From IMG/VR virus record IMGVR_UViG_3300024346_000014, positions 1-64,000 of that record: a stretch of DNA of 64,000 bases; one strand, 5' to 3'. The position numbers were made by a program, and so were the translations under genes. The stretch's first letter is position 1; each line of letters starts with the position of its first letter. Under the pieces are notes generated by a model. That model had not been told where the DNA came from and ran no database searches. It saw nothing but the letters and a program-made list of their open reading frames with translations. The stretch is from a virus. This document shows positions 17,580-24,329 of this stretch, piece by piece.

Positions 17580-17591
17580 TTTAGTATAATA
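17580..17591 (+). promoter_or_regulatory. Promoter-like TTTAGTATAATA
   Basis: The 12-bp word lies 18 bp before the ATG at 17610 and faces away from the leftward cluster. Identical or one-mismatch copies stand at the same short distance from the genes at 18683, 31075, 33224 and 35017, so it is likely a -10-type element used by one of the sigma factors. Confidence 0.55.
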
Positions 17592-17609
17592 TTATAAAAT
17601 AAATCAAAT

Positions 17610-17825
17610 ATGTTCTTTAAAAAACGTAAAACAATTACTGAAACAGATGGATATAGAAGCGAAATACTTAAAGCTAAACTTAAGACTGATGTAATCAATA
17701 AACTTAATCAGATAAGAATGCACATAGATAAAGAAGATAATTGCTCATATGGAGCTTCTTACGAGCAAAACCTTAGAATAATACTAGAAGACCTAGATGA
17801 TATTTTATTAAATTGGAAAGATTAG
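17610..17825 (+). CDS. Small protein, unknown
   Basis: 71 aa, charged (FFKKRKTITETDGYRSEILK; EDNCSYGASYEQNLRIILED). First gene of the unit that also encodes the DNA glycosylase 4 bp downstream, so it may be coupled to it. No motif recognised. Confidence 0.55.
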   Translation: MFFKKRKTITETDGYRSEILKAKLKTDVINKLNQIRMHIDKEDNCSYGASYEQNLRIILEDLDDILLNWKD

Positions 17826-17829
17826 AATT

Positions 17830-18651
17830 ATGCCTGAATTAGCAGAACTTAGATTAACAGCGGATTATATAAATCAAACAGTTAAAGGAAAAACCTTTAA
17901 TAAAGTTAAGAATAATCCAGAACATAAATGGAAACCCTTATTTCAAAAACATCCATCATTTACTATTAAAGCCAAAAGTAGAGGTAAGGAGTTAATAGTA
18001 TATATGAACAATTATCCTATAAGAATGACAATGGGTATGTCAGGTTATTTTAGAATAACTAAGACAGGTGAAGAGCATAAACATTCGCATATTATTTTTG
18101 AATCAACTTGTGGAATGTCATTATCATTTATTGACATGAGAAGATTTGGTAAATGGTGGCCAGGACAGGAGTGGTCAAATGACAGAGGCCCTGACCCAAC
18201 TCTTGATTTTGAGGAATTTGTTAGTAATGTTAAATCTAATTTACATAAGAAAATATTTAATAAACCTATATGTGAAATACTTTTGAATCAAAAGTATTTT
18301 AATGGTATAGGTAACTATTTAAGAGCTGAAATAATTTATAGAATCGAGGAACTAAGTCCTTTTATGAAAGCAAGTGAAGCAATAGAAAAATATCCAGACA
18401 TATTAAAACTTTGTAAATATATGCCAGAATTAGCTTATATCATGGGCGGAGGAAGCATTAAAGATTGGAAAAATCCATTTTTAAAAGAGTCAGGTAATTT
18501 TATGAAATGCTATGGTAATAGTGACATGATTAGAGAAAAAGATGGAACCGGAAGAACGATATGGTATAGACCTGAACACCAATGGAAAAAAATAGATGAA
18601 GATCAGTGGGACCATTATTCAGGTTTACCTAATCCTAAATACTATAGTTAA
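17830..18651 (+). CDS. Fpg/Nei-family DNA glycosylase with zincless finger
   Basis: 273 aa. The start MPELAEL keeps the catalytic Pro2 and Glu3. A helix-two-turn-helix segment (LNQKYFNGIGNYLRAEI) lies at ~150-167. The C-terminal finger (~225-265) reads MKCYGNSDMIREKDGTGRTI and lacks the four cysteines of bacterial Fpg, as in NEIL1-type zincless fingers; the Arg of GTGRTIW is the likely lesion-contact residue. Such enzymes excise oxidised bases and cut the abasic site. A NEIL1/Mimivirus-Nei1-like layout in a phage is unusual. Confidence 0.8.
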   Translation: MPELAELRLTADYINQTVKGKTFNKVKNNPEHKWKPLFQKHPSFTIKAKSRGKELIVYMNNYPIRMTMGMSGYFRITKTGEEHKHSHIIFESTCGMSLSFIDMRRFGKWWPGQEWSNDRGPDPTLDFEEFVSNVKSNLHKKIFNKPICEILLNQKYFNGIGNYLRAEIIYRIEELSPFMKASEAIEKYPDILKLCKYMPELAYIMGGGSIKDWKNPFLKESGNFMKCYGNSDMIREKDGTGRTIWYRPEHQWKKIDEDQWDHYSGLPNPKYYS

Positions 18652-18656
18652 TATTA

Positions 18657-18668
18657 TTTAGTATAATA
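18657..18668 (+). promoter_or_regulatory. Promoter-like TTTAGTATAATA
   Basis: Exact copy of the word at 17580, placed 14 bp before the ligase ATG and just after the glycosylase stop. Confidence 0.55.
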
Positions 18669-18682
18669 TAAAAAAATAAAAA

Positions 18683-20002
18683 ATGTTTAATAGATTACAG
18701 CAATTCGTAGAGAGAAGTAACTCAACAAACTCAAACACTGATAAATTAAATGTCTTAAGAGACTATATATCAGACCAGGAGGTCCTTCAAGCCCTTAGGT
18801 ATGTATATTCCCCCTTTAAACAGTATTATGTTACTTCAAAAAATCTTAAAAAGAGAAGTGACCTGGTTAGTCCAGTCGGAAACCAATACGGTAGCATCTT
18901 TACCCTATTAGATACGTTAAATGATAGAATAATCACAGGACATGATGCCATTGCAGCCGTAAACAGATTTATTCTCGAAAACAGACAATACGAAGACCTT
19001 ATTTATAACATCTTCGACCGGAATCTTAAGACCCGTTCTACAACTTCAATGATTAACAAAGTTGTACCAGGTTTGGTTCCAACATTCGATGTAGCATTAG
19101 CCGCAACTTATGATGAGAAAACCAAAAAGAAAGTCAATCTTGATTCTGATGAATGGTACCTTTCTAGAAAATTGGACGGAGTCAGATGTTTAGCATTCTT
19201 CGACAATTTTGGAACTGTTACTTTCAAAAGTAGAAGTGGCAAACCATTTGATACACTTGGAAACGTGGCCAAAGAACTTGAAGGTCTTAAACTCTATAAC
19301 ATTGTAATGGATGGAGAGATTTGCATTGTTGATGAAAATGGCGATGAAGATTTTCAATCAATCATCAAAGAAATTAAAAGAAAAGACCACACCATCGAAA
19401 ACCCATTATTTCAAATTTTCGATATGATATCGTTAGAAGACTTTGAGAATAAGGCATCTAGGGAAAAATTAAGTGAGAGGCTTGATAACCTTCAAATGTC
19501 AATCGACCATGTTTATACCCCAATGGTCCCACCAACATACTTCAGAGTACTTGAACAGGACCTCTTAACCAGTTGGGATATGTTTGAGTCTAAGATGGAC
19601 CATGCAGTTCAAAGCGGTTGGGAAGGTCTAATGCTAAGAAAAGACGATAAGTACCAGGGAAAACGCAGTACTGATATCTTAAAAGTAAAGAAATTCTATG
19701 ATGAAGAGTATATTGTCGTAGACTTAGAGAACTCCCCAAACCGTGTAATTGTCAATGGGCTTGAAGTAGAAGAAATGATGCTAAAGAATGTTATCATAGA
19801 ACACAAAGGAAACAGAGTACAGGTTGGAAGTGGTTTTACAATTGATGAAAGAAGAAGTTATTTTAAAAATCCTAATAAAATATTAGGTAAGACCATAACC
19901 GTACAGTACTTTGAAACTACAAAAAATAATCAAGGTACAGAATCACTTAGGTTCCCAGTGATTAAAGCAGTTTATGAAAACGGAAGAGTTGATTATGTAT
20001 AA
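18683..20002 (+). CDS. 30: ATP-dependent DNA ligase (T4 gp30-like)
   Basis: 439 aa. The nucleotidyl-transfer motif I KLDGVR has its Lys at 163. Motif III (IVMDGEIC), motif IV (SGWEGLMLRKDD) and motif V (ILKVKKFYD) follow in order, then an OB-fold domain. An N-terminal ~150-residue alpha domain is like that of T4 ligase. It would seal Okazaki fragments and recombination nicks. Codon use is less AT-biased than in the flanking phage genes. The stop codon leads straight into the first junction repeat of the small-gene array. Confidence 0.9.
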   Translation: MFNRLQQFVERSNSTNSNTDKLNVLRDYISDQEVLQALRYVYSPFKQYYVTSKNLKKRSDLVSPVGNQYGSIFTLLDTLNDRIITGHDAIAAVNRFILENRQYEDLIYNIFDRNLKTRSTTSMINKVVPGLVPTFDVALAATYDEKTKKKVNLDSDEWYLSRKLDGVRCLAFFDNFGTVTFKSRSGKPFDTLGNVAKELEGLKLYNIVMDGEICIVDENGDEDFQSIIKEIKRKDHTIENPLFQIFDMISLEDFENKASREKLSERLDNLQMSIDHVYTPMVPPTYFRVLEQDLLTSWDMFESKMDHAVQSGWEGLMLRKDDKYQGKRSTDILKVKKFYDEEYIVVDLENSPNRVIVNGLEVEEMMLKNVIIEHKGNRVQVGSGFTIDERRSYFKNPNKILGKTITVQYFETTKNNQGTESLRFPVIKAVYENGRVDYV

Positions 20003-20019
20003 ACCAAAACAACGATGAG
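20003..20019 (+). repeat. Array junction 1
   Basis: ACCAAAACAACGATGAG, one mismatch from the consensus AACCAAAACAAAGATGAG. It touches the ligase stop and contains the ATG of the 42-aa gene, so the array begins exactly at the end of ligase. Confidence 0.7.
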
Positions 20020-20143
20020 TAATATAGATATTGTAATTATATACCTATTTGTGCCATTTTTAATGGGTGTAACAGCTGTTTTGGGTGGGGATGTCTTTAA
20101 AGATTGGATAAAACATAAAATTAAACAAAAAGATGATGAATAA
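20015..20143 (+). CDS. 42-aa single-pass membrane protein
   Basis: MSNIDIVIIYLFVPFLMGVT and then a short basic/acidic tail ending KQKDDE. One hydrophobic segment covers ~4-24. The start lies in the junction repeat and the stop overlaps the next gene's start by 11 bp. A tiny membrane effector or lysis accessory are both possible; no family recognised. Confidence 0.55.
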   Translation: MSNIDIVIIYLFVPFLMGVTAVLGGDVFKDWIKHKIKQKDDE

Positions 20144-20453
20144 AAAAGAATTTAAACCCCTAAAATGTTTTTTAAAATGGTCTTATGGTGAACCAAAACA
20201 CCCTAAAGAATCTATGACAGAGTTTACCTGGGGTTCAGGTATTAATATGACAATTGCGGGACCAGAATTAAAGTTTGATGAAAATACAACATTATCCGAA
20301 TGGAGACAGTCAGAAATAAAAAAGTGGGAGAATCTTATGGAAGATTTTAATAAAGATAAAAGAATACAACAGTTAGACTTTAGAATAAACCCAAATAGGA
20401 ATGATGTCGAAGAAGTTGAATCAGATATTAACTTCATTAAGTGGGTAGATTAA
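20133..20453 (+). CDS. Small array protein, unknown
   Basis: 106 aa; starts MMNKKEF at overlapping ATGATG (20133 or 20136). Contains KCFLKWSYGEPKHPKE and TLSEWRQSEIKKWENL. Globular by eye, no motif. Second member of the array; its stop abuts junction 2. Confidence 0.6.
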   Translation: MMNKKEFKPLKCFLKWSYGEPKHPKESMTEFTWGSGINMTIAGPELKFDENTTLSEWRQSEIKKWENLMEDFNKDKRIQQLDFRINPNRNDVEEVESDINFIKWVD

Positions 20454-20470
20454 ACCAAAACAAAGATGAG
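20453..20470 (+). repeat. Array junction 2
   Basis: Exact AACCAAAACAAAGATGAG between 20453 (end of the previous gene) and the ATG at 20466. Here the repeat is almost wholly intergenic. Confidence 0.75.
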
Positions 20471-20726
20471 TAAAAAAGACAATAATTTAGAAATGTTATT
20501 AGTTGGTTTATTCCCACAAAACAAAATTAAAGTTGATACTGAAATCCACAGTAAATTCGGTATGTGTATTGATGTGAATGTTGATGATAAGAAAATAAAA
20601 TTCAAAATACCAGAAATAGACCCAATAGAAAGGATGATGTTTTCAGTTGAAGATTGGGCTATGGAATACAGCCATTTAATCGTGCAGGAAATCAGAAATC
20701 AATTAAACCAAAACAAAGATGAGTAA
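20466..20726 (+). CDS. Small array protein, unknown
   Basis: 86 aa, starts MSKKDNN and ends NQLNQNKDE, where the last seven residues are encoded by the next junction repeat. Body is a small alpha/beta protein (GMCIDVNVDDKKIKFKIPEI). No family recognised. Confidence 0.6.
   Translation: MSKKDNNLEMLLVGLFPQNKIKVDTEIHSKFGMCIDVNVDDKKIKFKIPEIDPIERMMFSVEDWAMEYSHLIVQEIRNQLNQNKDE
20706..20723 (+). repeat. Array junction 3
   Basis: Exact consensus copy. It encodes the terminal NQNKDE of the upstream gene and the MSK of the downstream gene in two different frames. Confidence 0.75.
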
Positions 20727-20859
20727 AGAAGAAATTATAGATTCCTTATACGATATATTAGATGAAATAGATGAAACACCAAAGGATGAATTTGTTGATA
20801 TAGTGTATATTAAAGAAACGCTAGAAAATATAATAAAACAAAACAAAGAAGATGAGTAA
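20719..20859 (+). CDS. 46-aa acidic array protein
   Basis: MSKEEIIDSLYDILDEIDET through to KQNKEDE. Very acidic, helical. Start and stop are both inside junction repeats (3 and 4). Frame is intact and coding-like, but the gene is short, so confidence is moderate. Confidence 0.5.
   Translation: MSKEEIIDSLYDILDEIDETPKDEFVDIVYIKETLENIIKQNKEDE
20838..20857 (+). repeat. Array junction 4 (variant)
   Basis: AAAACAAAACAAAGAAGATG: a copy with CC changed and a GAA inserted before ATG, which keeps the ATGAGTAAA start. Confidence 0.6.
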
Positions 20860-20995
20860 AGATTATTTAGATAAGTCGGAAGAAAGACAAAAGCAGAACA
20901 TAGAAAAGATTAAACCAAAACAAATGCCACATCCTATTCCTAAATTGAAATGGTGGCAGATGTTAATAGGAGGATTCAAAGGTAGAAGATATTAA
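20852..20995 (+). CDS. 47-aa array protein
   Basis: MSKDYLDKSEERQKQNIEKI, then KPKQMPHPIPKLKWWQMLIG and a basic tail GRRY. The internal IKPKQ stretch is itself encoded by an AACCAAAACAAA-like sequence without a functional start, so this may be two former units joined. Unknown function. Confidence 0.45.
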   Translation: MSKDYLDKSEERQKQNIEKIKPKQMPHPIPKLKWWQMLIGGFKGRRY

Positions 20996-21015
20996 ACCAA
21001 AACAAATAAGATGAG
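20995..21015 (+). repeat. Array junction 5 (variant)
   Basis: AACCAAAACAAATAAGATGAG, with three extra bases between the A-rich part and the ATG at 21011. Confidence 0.6.
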
Positions 21016-21226
21016 AAATAATATAGAAGACTTATCATTAGAATTAATAAAAGACATTAAAAGTTTAGAGGGGTTTAAAAGTTCACTCATAGAGGAAGAA
21101 CTTATACATAACTTATCAGAAAAATTAGACAATTTAACTAGTGAAGACAAAGAGGAAAGAATTAAGGCATTACACAATATGTTTGCACTAGGTCAAATAT
21201 TTACAAACCAAAACAAAGATGAGTAA
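21011..21226 (+). CDS. Small array protein, unknown
   Basis: 71 aa, helical and acidic (NNIEDLSLELIKDIKSLEGF), ending TNQNKDE from the next junction. Starts MRN rather than MSK. Confidence 0.58.
   Translation: MRNNIEDLSLELIKDIKSLEGFKSSLIEEELIHNLSEKLDNLTSEDKEERIKALHNMFALGQIFTNQNKDE
21206..21223 (+). repeat. Array junction 6
   Basis: AACCAAAACAAAGATGAG, exact, bridging the 71-aa and 56-aa genes. Confidence 0.75.
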
Positions 21227-21389
21227 AGAAATTGAAAAAATAAGTAAGCAATTATTTGAACTTAAAGAATGGCTATCTGAACAACCAGGACATCCTAGTC
21301 ATCTTTCTAATTTACCTCAGTGGTTTTGGGAAGGTTGGGGTGAATGTATAGATGATTTAAAACGATTAAGTAAAACAAAACAAAGATGA
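21219..21389 (+). CDS. 56-aa array protein
   Basis: MSKEIEKISKQLFELKEWLS, then HPSHLSNLPQWFWEGWGECI, ending KTKQR from the junction in another frame. Tryptophan-rich middle. Stop overlaps the next ATG (ATGA). No family recognised. Confidence 0.5.
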   Translation: MSKEIEKISKQLFELKEWLSEQPGHPSHLSNLPQWFWEGWGECIDDLKRLSKTKQR

Positions 21390-21390
21390 G
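21373..21390 (+). repeat. Array junction 7 (variant)
   Basis: AAAACAAAACAAAGATGAG-type copy with CC to AA change, directly preceding and including the ATG at 21386. Confidence 0.65.
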
Positions 21391-21814
21391 TAAAATTAAA
21401 GAAGAGTTAAAACCCGTGAGATTAACAAAAACTGAAACCTGTTTAACTTATGTTTTAAGACGAATGGGATTAGAGCCTGATTTTTGTACTTATGAAACAT
21501 TTCATGAACACTTTAATCAATTTACATTTTCTAGGTATCAAAAAAAAATAAAAGTTGGTGATATTCTTCTATGGGATAAAACTAGTACATGGGAATGGTT
21601 ACCTTGGACTATAAATGACAACGGTATTATTGAATGGAAAAATATACCAGTAGGATTTCATTTTGCAATATATGAAGGTGATGGTATGTTTAGTGATTGT
21701 ACAAGACTAGTAACGCCACCACATCCCACACTTAGATTAAGAACAATGACAGACTTGCAAAAGAACCCAGATTTTGTATTAAGATTAGAACTAAACCAAA
21801 ACAAAGATGAGTAA
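21386..21814 (+). CDS. Possible NlpC/P60-like cysteine hydrolase in small-gene array
   Basis: 142 aa, the largest array member. An N-terminal helix carries a Cys (KTETCLTYVLRRMG), followed by KIKVGDILLWDK and then VGFHFAIYEGDGMF. A Cys-helix, a V-G-D-hydrophobic strand and a His at the start of a strand is the order of the papain-like NlpC/P60 and CHAP folds, with Cys19 and His94 as candidate catalytic residues. A clear third catalytic residue was not identified, so this is tentative. Ends LNQNKDE. Confidence 0.5.
   Translation: MSKIKEELKPVRLTKTETCLTYVLRRMGLEPDFCTYETFHEHFNQFTFSRYQKKIKVGDILLWDKTSTWEWLPWTINDNGIIEWKNIPVGFHFAIYEGDGMFSDCTRLVTPPHPTLRLRTMTDLQKNPDFVLRLELNQNKDE
21793..21810 (+). repeat. 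Array junction 8
   Basis: AACCAAAACAAAGATGAG, exact; the upstream NlpC-like gene ends in it and the 65-aa gene starts in it. Confidence 0.75.
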
Positions 21815-22004
21815 AGAAGAAGATAAGGAATTAGTCAGCAGGTTACTAAAAGCAGCTAACGAAATTCATAAGAAAGGATTAGCTAAAGCAAATTATATAC
21901 ATCTACCAGCAAAATTCATACAACAACGAGCAGACGAAGAAGGAGTTACATTTGATGAAATGGTAAAGATAATTGAAGAAGAGATTAAACCAAAACAAAG
22001 ATGA
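21807..22004 (+). CDS. Small array protein, unknown
   Basis: 65 aa. MSKEEDKELVSRLLKAANEI and FIQQRADEEGVTFDEMVKII, a helical protein with a ribbon-helix-helix- or HTH-like feel but no clear motif. Ends KPKQR. Confidence 0.57.
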   Translation: MSKEEDKELVSRLLKAANEIHKKGLAKANYIHLPAKFIQQRADEEGVTFDEMVKIIEEEIKPKQR

Positions 22005-22005
22005 G
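21987..22005 (+). repeat. Array junction 9
   Basis: AACCAAAACAAAGATGAGT; stop TGA and start ATG overlap as ATGA within it. Confidence 0.75.
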
Positions 22006-22213
22006 TAGAGAATATATTAAAGAACAATACCAACATCTACAATTATTAAGTAGCAACATAACACCAACAAGACCAGGTGTGGGATCCTATGTAACTGTAG
22101 ATGGATTAGAAATATCTGAAGACTATTTTCCAGAAGAATTTGAACAAATAGAAAATGCCTGGGATAGTGTTGCTAAAAAAATAAAAGAACTAAACCAAAA
22201 CAAAGATGAGTAG
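22001..22213 (+). CDS. Small array protein, unknown
   Basis: 70 aa. Starts MSREYIKEQYQHLQLLSSNI, ends KKIKELNQNKDE. Acidic, soluble; not recognised. Confidence 0.57.
   Translation: MSREYIKEQYQHLQLLSSNITPTRPGVGSYVTVDGLEISEDYFPEEFEQIENAWDSVAKKIKELNQNKDE
22193..22210 (+). repeat. Array junction 10
   Basis: AACCAAAACAAAGATGAG, exact, followed by TAG in frame +1 that ends the 70-aa gene. Confidence 0.75.
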
Positions 22214-22433
22214 AGGAGAATTTGCAGTATCACCCCAAGTTGCTAAAGTACTTAGTGATATACAACAAAGAGAAGAAGATTTTATTAAAGGTAAATCTAT
22301 AAAAGTAGAAGAATGGGACCTCGAAGACATTCAAAAAGAATATGAACTTATTCTTAAAAAAGAGAGTAAACTCTCGTCTAACAATAGAAAAAAGATTTTA
22401 GAAATATTAAACCAAAACAAAGAAGATGAGTGA
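22206..22433 (+). CDS. Small array protein, unknown
   Basis: 75 aa. MSRGEFAVSPQVAKVLSDIQ, mostly helix, ends LNQNKEDE. A short KKESKLSSNNRKKIL segment is basic. Unknown. Confidence 0.57.
   Translation: MSRGEFAVSPQVAKVLSDIQQREEDFIKGKSIKVEEWDLEDIQKEYELILKKESKLSSNNRKKILEILNQNKEDE
22410..22430 (+). repeat. Array junction 11 (variant)
   Basis: AACCAAAACAAAGAAGATGAG, with GAA inserted before the ATG as in junctions 4 and 13. Confidence 0.7.
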
Positions 22434-22692
22434 AGAAGAAATAAAAACACTTAGACCATCATTCAAATTTGGAGGAATGATTATGACTGATTGGTTTGAA
22501 GTTTCAGAAGGTAAAGGATATTGTATAATAAGAAGTGGATTAAAACACGCTGATGGTATTACAAAATCACCTTATCATTATGAATATTTCAAAGGTGGTA
22601 ACAATGCAACAAATGAAGTTTTAAACCATTTTAATAATTGGTGGAAACTATTAAACCAAAACAAAGATGAGCAAAGGAGAATGGATATTTGA
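22426..22692 (+). CDS. Small array protein, unknown
   Basis: 88 aa. Middle reads GMIMTDWFEVSEGKGYCIIR and HFNNWWKLLNQNKDE. Unlike its neighbours it reads through the junction and ends QRRMDI, so it overlaps the next gene by 26 bp. Unknown function. Confidence 0.57.
   Translation: MSEEEIKTLRPSFKFGGMIMTDWFEVSEGKGYCIIRSGLKHADGITKSPYHYEYFKGGNNATNEVLNHFNNWWKLLNQNKDEQRRMDI
22653..22671 (+). repeat. Array junction 12
   Basis: AACCAAAACAAAGATGAGC; the G-to-C change after ATGAG removes the stop seen in other copies, which explains the read-through of the upstream gene. Confidence 0.7.
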
Positions 22693-22861
22693 ATACAAAA
22701 ATCATACCTATCATCTACAAGACAGAGATGATAGTTTTAAGAAAGGAGATTTGTTTTTTGAAAGATCAGGTAGATTAGGTCCTATTGAATGGGACGGTAA
22801 GGGACAACTTAACTATCATTGTAAAAAAATAGTAAGTATTAAACCAAAACAAAGAAGATGA
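22667..22861 (+). CDS. Small array protein, unknown
   Basis: 64 aa. MSKGEWIFEYKNHTYHLQDR, beta-rich, ends SIKPKQRR from the junction. Unknown. Confidence 0.55.
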   Translation: MSKGEWIFEYKNHTYHLQDRDDSFKKGDLFFERSGRLGPIEWDGKGQLNYHCKKIVSIKPKQRR

Positions 22862-22862
22862 G
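22841..22862 (+). repeat. Array junction 13 (variant)
   Basis: AACCAAAACAAAGAAGATGAG copy joining the 64-aa and 74-aa genes, ATGA overlap. Confidence 0.7.
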
Positions 22863-23082
22863 TAAAGATGAAATAATAGATGGATATACCTTTAAGTATA
22901 ATTCAGAAAATAAATTCTACGAATGTAGAGGAGATGTTTGTTATGATGATGAACATGATGAAGTACCTGAAAAGGGACTTTGGGATGCAGCACATAAGCT
23001 TGAACATAAATTAAAGAATCAAGGTATTGATTGTGATGTAGAGCATTCTGAAAAAGGTTGGGTAGAAGTATGTATAAACTAA
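22858..23082 (+). CDS. Small array protein, unknown
   Basis: 74 aa. MSKDEIIDGYTFKYNSENKF, then ECRGDVCYDDEHDEVPEKGL; cysteines at ~21, 25 and near the C-terminus do not form a clear zinc site. Acidic. Unknown. Confidence 0.57.
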   Translation: MSKDEIIDGYTFKYNSENKFYECRGDVCYDDEHDEVPEKGLWDAAHKLEHKLKNQGIDCDVEHSEKGWVEVCIN

Positions 23083-23101
23083 ACCAAAACAAAAAAGATG
23101 A
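23081..23101 (+). repeat. Array junction 14 (variant)
   Basis: AACCAAAACAAAAAAGATGAG ahead of the last array gene. Confidence 0.65.
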
Positions 23102-23310
23102 GTAAAACTAATTACCAACCCTTAATATGTTCAGATAAAGAACTAAAGGAGATAGCAGAACATTGGTGTGTTTTAGTTGGTGAAAAACCAACAGCATCAA
23201 TATTAAATGCGTTTATAATGGGAGCAAAAATAGCCGTATCTAATAACGGATGGATAGTAAATAAAGACAGTAATGAAGATGATTTTGACTACGAATCGGG
23301 GATGTGCTAA
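23098..23310 (+). CDS. Last gene of small-gene array, unknown
   Basis: 70 aa. MSKTNYQPLICSDKELKEIA, then SILNAFIMGAKIAVSNNGWI; resembles the helix-turn region of small phage host-takeover proteins only in general character. It ends SGMC with no junction repeat after it, which marks the end of the array; a leftward cluster converges at 23351. Confidence 0.57.
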   Translation: MSKTNYQPLICSDKELKEIAEHWCVLVGEKPTASILNAFIMGAKIAVSNNGWIVNKDSNEDDFDYESGMC

Positions 23311-23350
23311 GGCATGTAAACAGTAACAGCTTTAAATGTGAATAAACAAA

Positions 23351-23635
23351 TTATCTTTTAGAATCCATTAATCTAAGATAGGCTTCTCTCACTTCTTTCT
23401 TTGCATGAATTAATCTTCTTTTGATATATACATTTTCAAAATTATCGTCTTCTGATATTGCATTTAAGGCTGCTCCTGAAAGAGCGTTTATATGTTCAAG
23501 TAATTCTTTTATAGTTTGCATTTCTTCCATAGGAATTGGGTCTTTTCCAAATTCATAACGGTTTCCGTTACCACCAAGTTCAGAAGATCTGATGAATTCA
23601 ATGTACCCCATTCCTTCTTTTACTTGCTTTTTCAT
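23351..23635 (-). CDS. Small protein, unknown
   Basis: 94 aa from the ATG at 23635, 1 bp after the stop of the upstream gene; a longer frame to 23689 would overlap that gene and is not preferred. Contains KEGMGYIEFIRSSELGGNGN and a helical C-terminal half (RRLIHAKKEVREAYLRLM). Unknown function. Confidence 0.58.
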   Translation of the reverse strand: MKKQVKEGMGYIEFIRSSELGGNGNRYEFGKDPIPMEEMQTIKELLEHINALSGAALNAISEDDNFENVYIKRRLIHAKKEVREAYLRLMDSKR

Positions 23636-23636
23636 A

Positions 23637-24020
23637 TTAATATTCTCCAGATTCTTCTCTTTCTTCCTCTTTAGATTTTTTAGAATCACTTTTAGTTTTC
23701 TTTAAAGGCTTAACCTTTTTATCTGACTTAACTTTCTTATCTGATGATTTTTCATCATCTATATCGTCTAACTTAACAGGTCCATTTGGTATAGTAGGGC
23801 TATTTTCATAATCTGTTTTTATAAACTTAGTAGCCGGTTTACTAGAAATAGAATCCATATCTCCTTTACTATCTGGTATGCTAGGGGAATCTGTCAATTC
23901 ATTAGATGCGTTTTGCATCTTTTCAACACTCTGTTCATCATTACCTGGAGCAGAGAAATGATCTCCTTTAGAATAGGCTTTTGTAAATTCTGAAAAATTT
24001 AGTATTCTTTTGTTATCCAT
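23637..24020 (-). CDS. Putative capsid-targeted disordered protein
   Basis: 127 aa. Leader MDNKRILNFSEFTKAYSKGD is a weaker version of the capsid-targeting-like pattern. The rest is Ser/Asp/Pro-rich, then a lysine-rich tail (KVKSDKKVKPLKKTKSDSKK), so most of the chain is probably disordered and DNA- or RNA-binding by charge. Unknown. Confidence 0.55.
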   Translation of the reverse strand: MDNKRILNFSEFTKAYSKGDHFSAPGNDEQSVEKMQNASNELTDSPSIPDSKGDMDSISSKPATKFIKTDYENSPTIPNGPVKLDDIDDEKSSDKKVKSDKKVKPLKKTKSDSKKSKEEEREESGEY

Positions 24021-24022
24021 TG

Positions 24023-24325
24023 TTACTTAGATTTTTTAATATGATAACTTACCGAACTAGCGGCAACGTTATATTTTTTACCTATTGCTTTATAAGTCAT
24101 TCCATTCTTTCTATCTTTAATAAACTGCTTTTTCATGTCAGATGTTATTAAAGTCTTCTTTGATTTTGAAGGCTTTATCTTACTAGCTGACGTTAAAGGT
24201 TTAACTGCAGTTTTTGCAACTTTAGTTGTAGGCTTCTTAGTTTTAGGCTCATCGGTTTTACACCAATCTAAACATACTTTACCAAAGGTTATTTTGTTAA
24301 TTAATATACAAATCCACTTTTTCAT
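24023..24325 (-). CDS. Small protein with C-terminal helix-turn-helix
   Basis: 100 aa. The C-terminal ~45 residues (MKKQFIKDRKNGMTYKAIGK, then KYNVAASSVSYHIKKSK) form a homeodomain-like HTH. The N-terminus has a hydrophobic patch with three Cys (WICILINKITFGKVCLDWC), followed by a Lys/Thr-rich linker. A DNA-binding regulator or nucleoid-type protein is likely; the target is unknown. Leftward between two capsid-targeted-like genes. Confidence 0.6.
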   Translation of the reverse strand: MKKWICILINKITFGKVCLDWCKTDEPKTKKPTTKVAKTAVKPLTSASKIKPSKSKKTLITSDMKKQFIKDRKNGMTYKAIGKKYNVAASSVSYHIKKSK

Positions 24326-24329
24326 CTAT

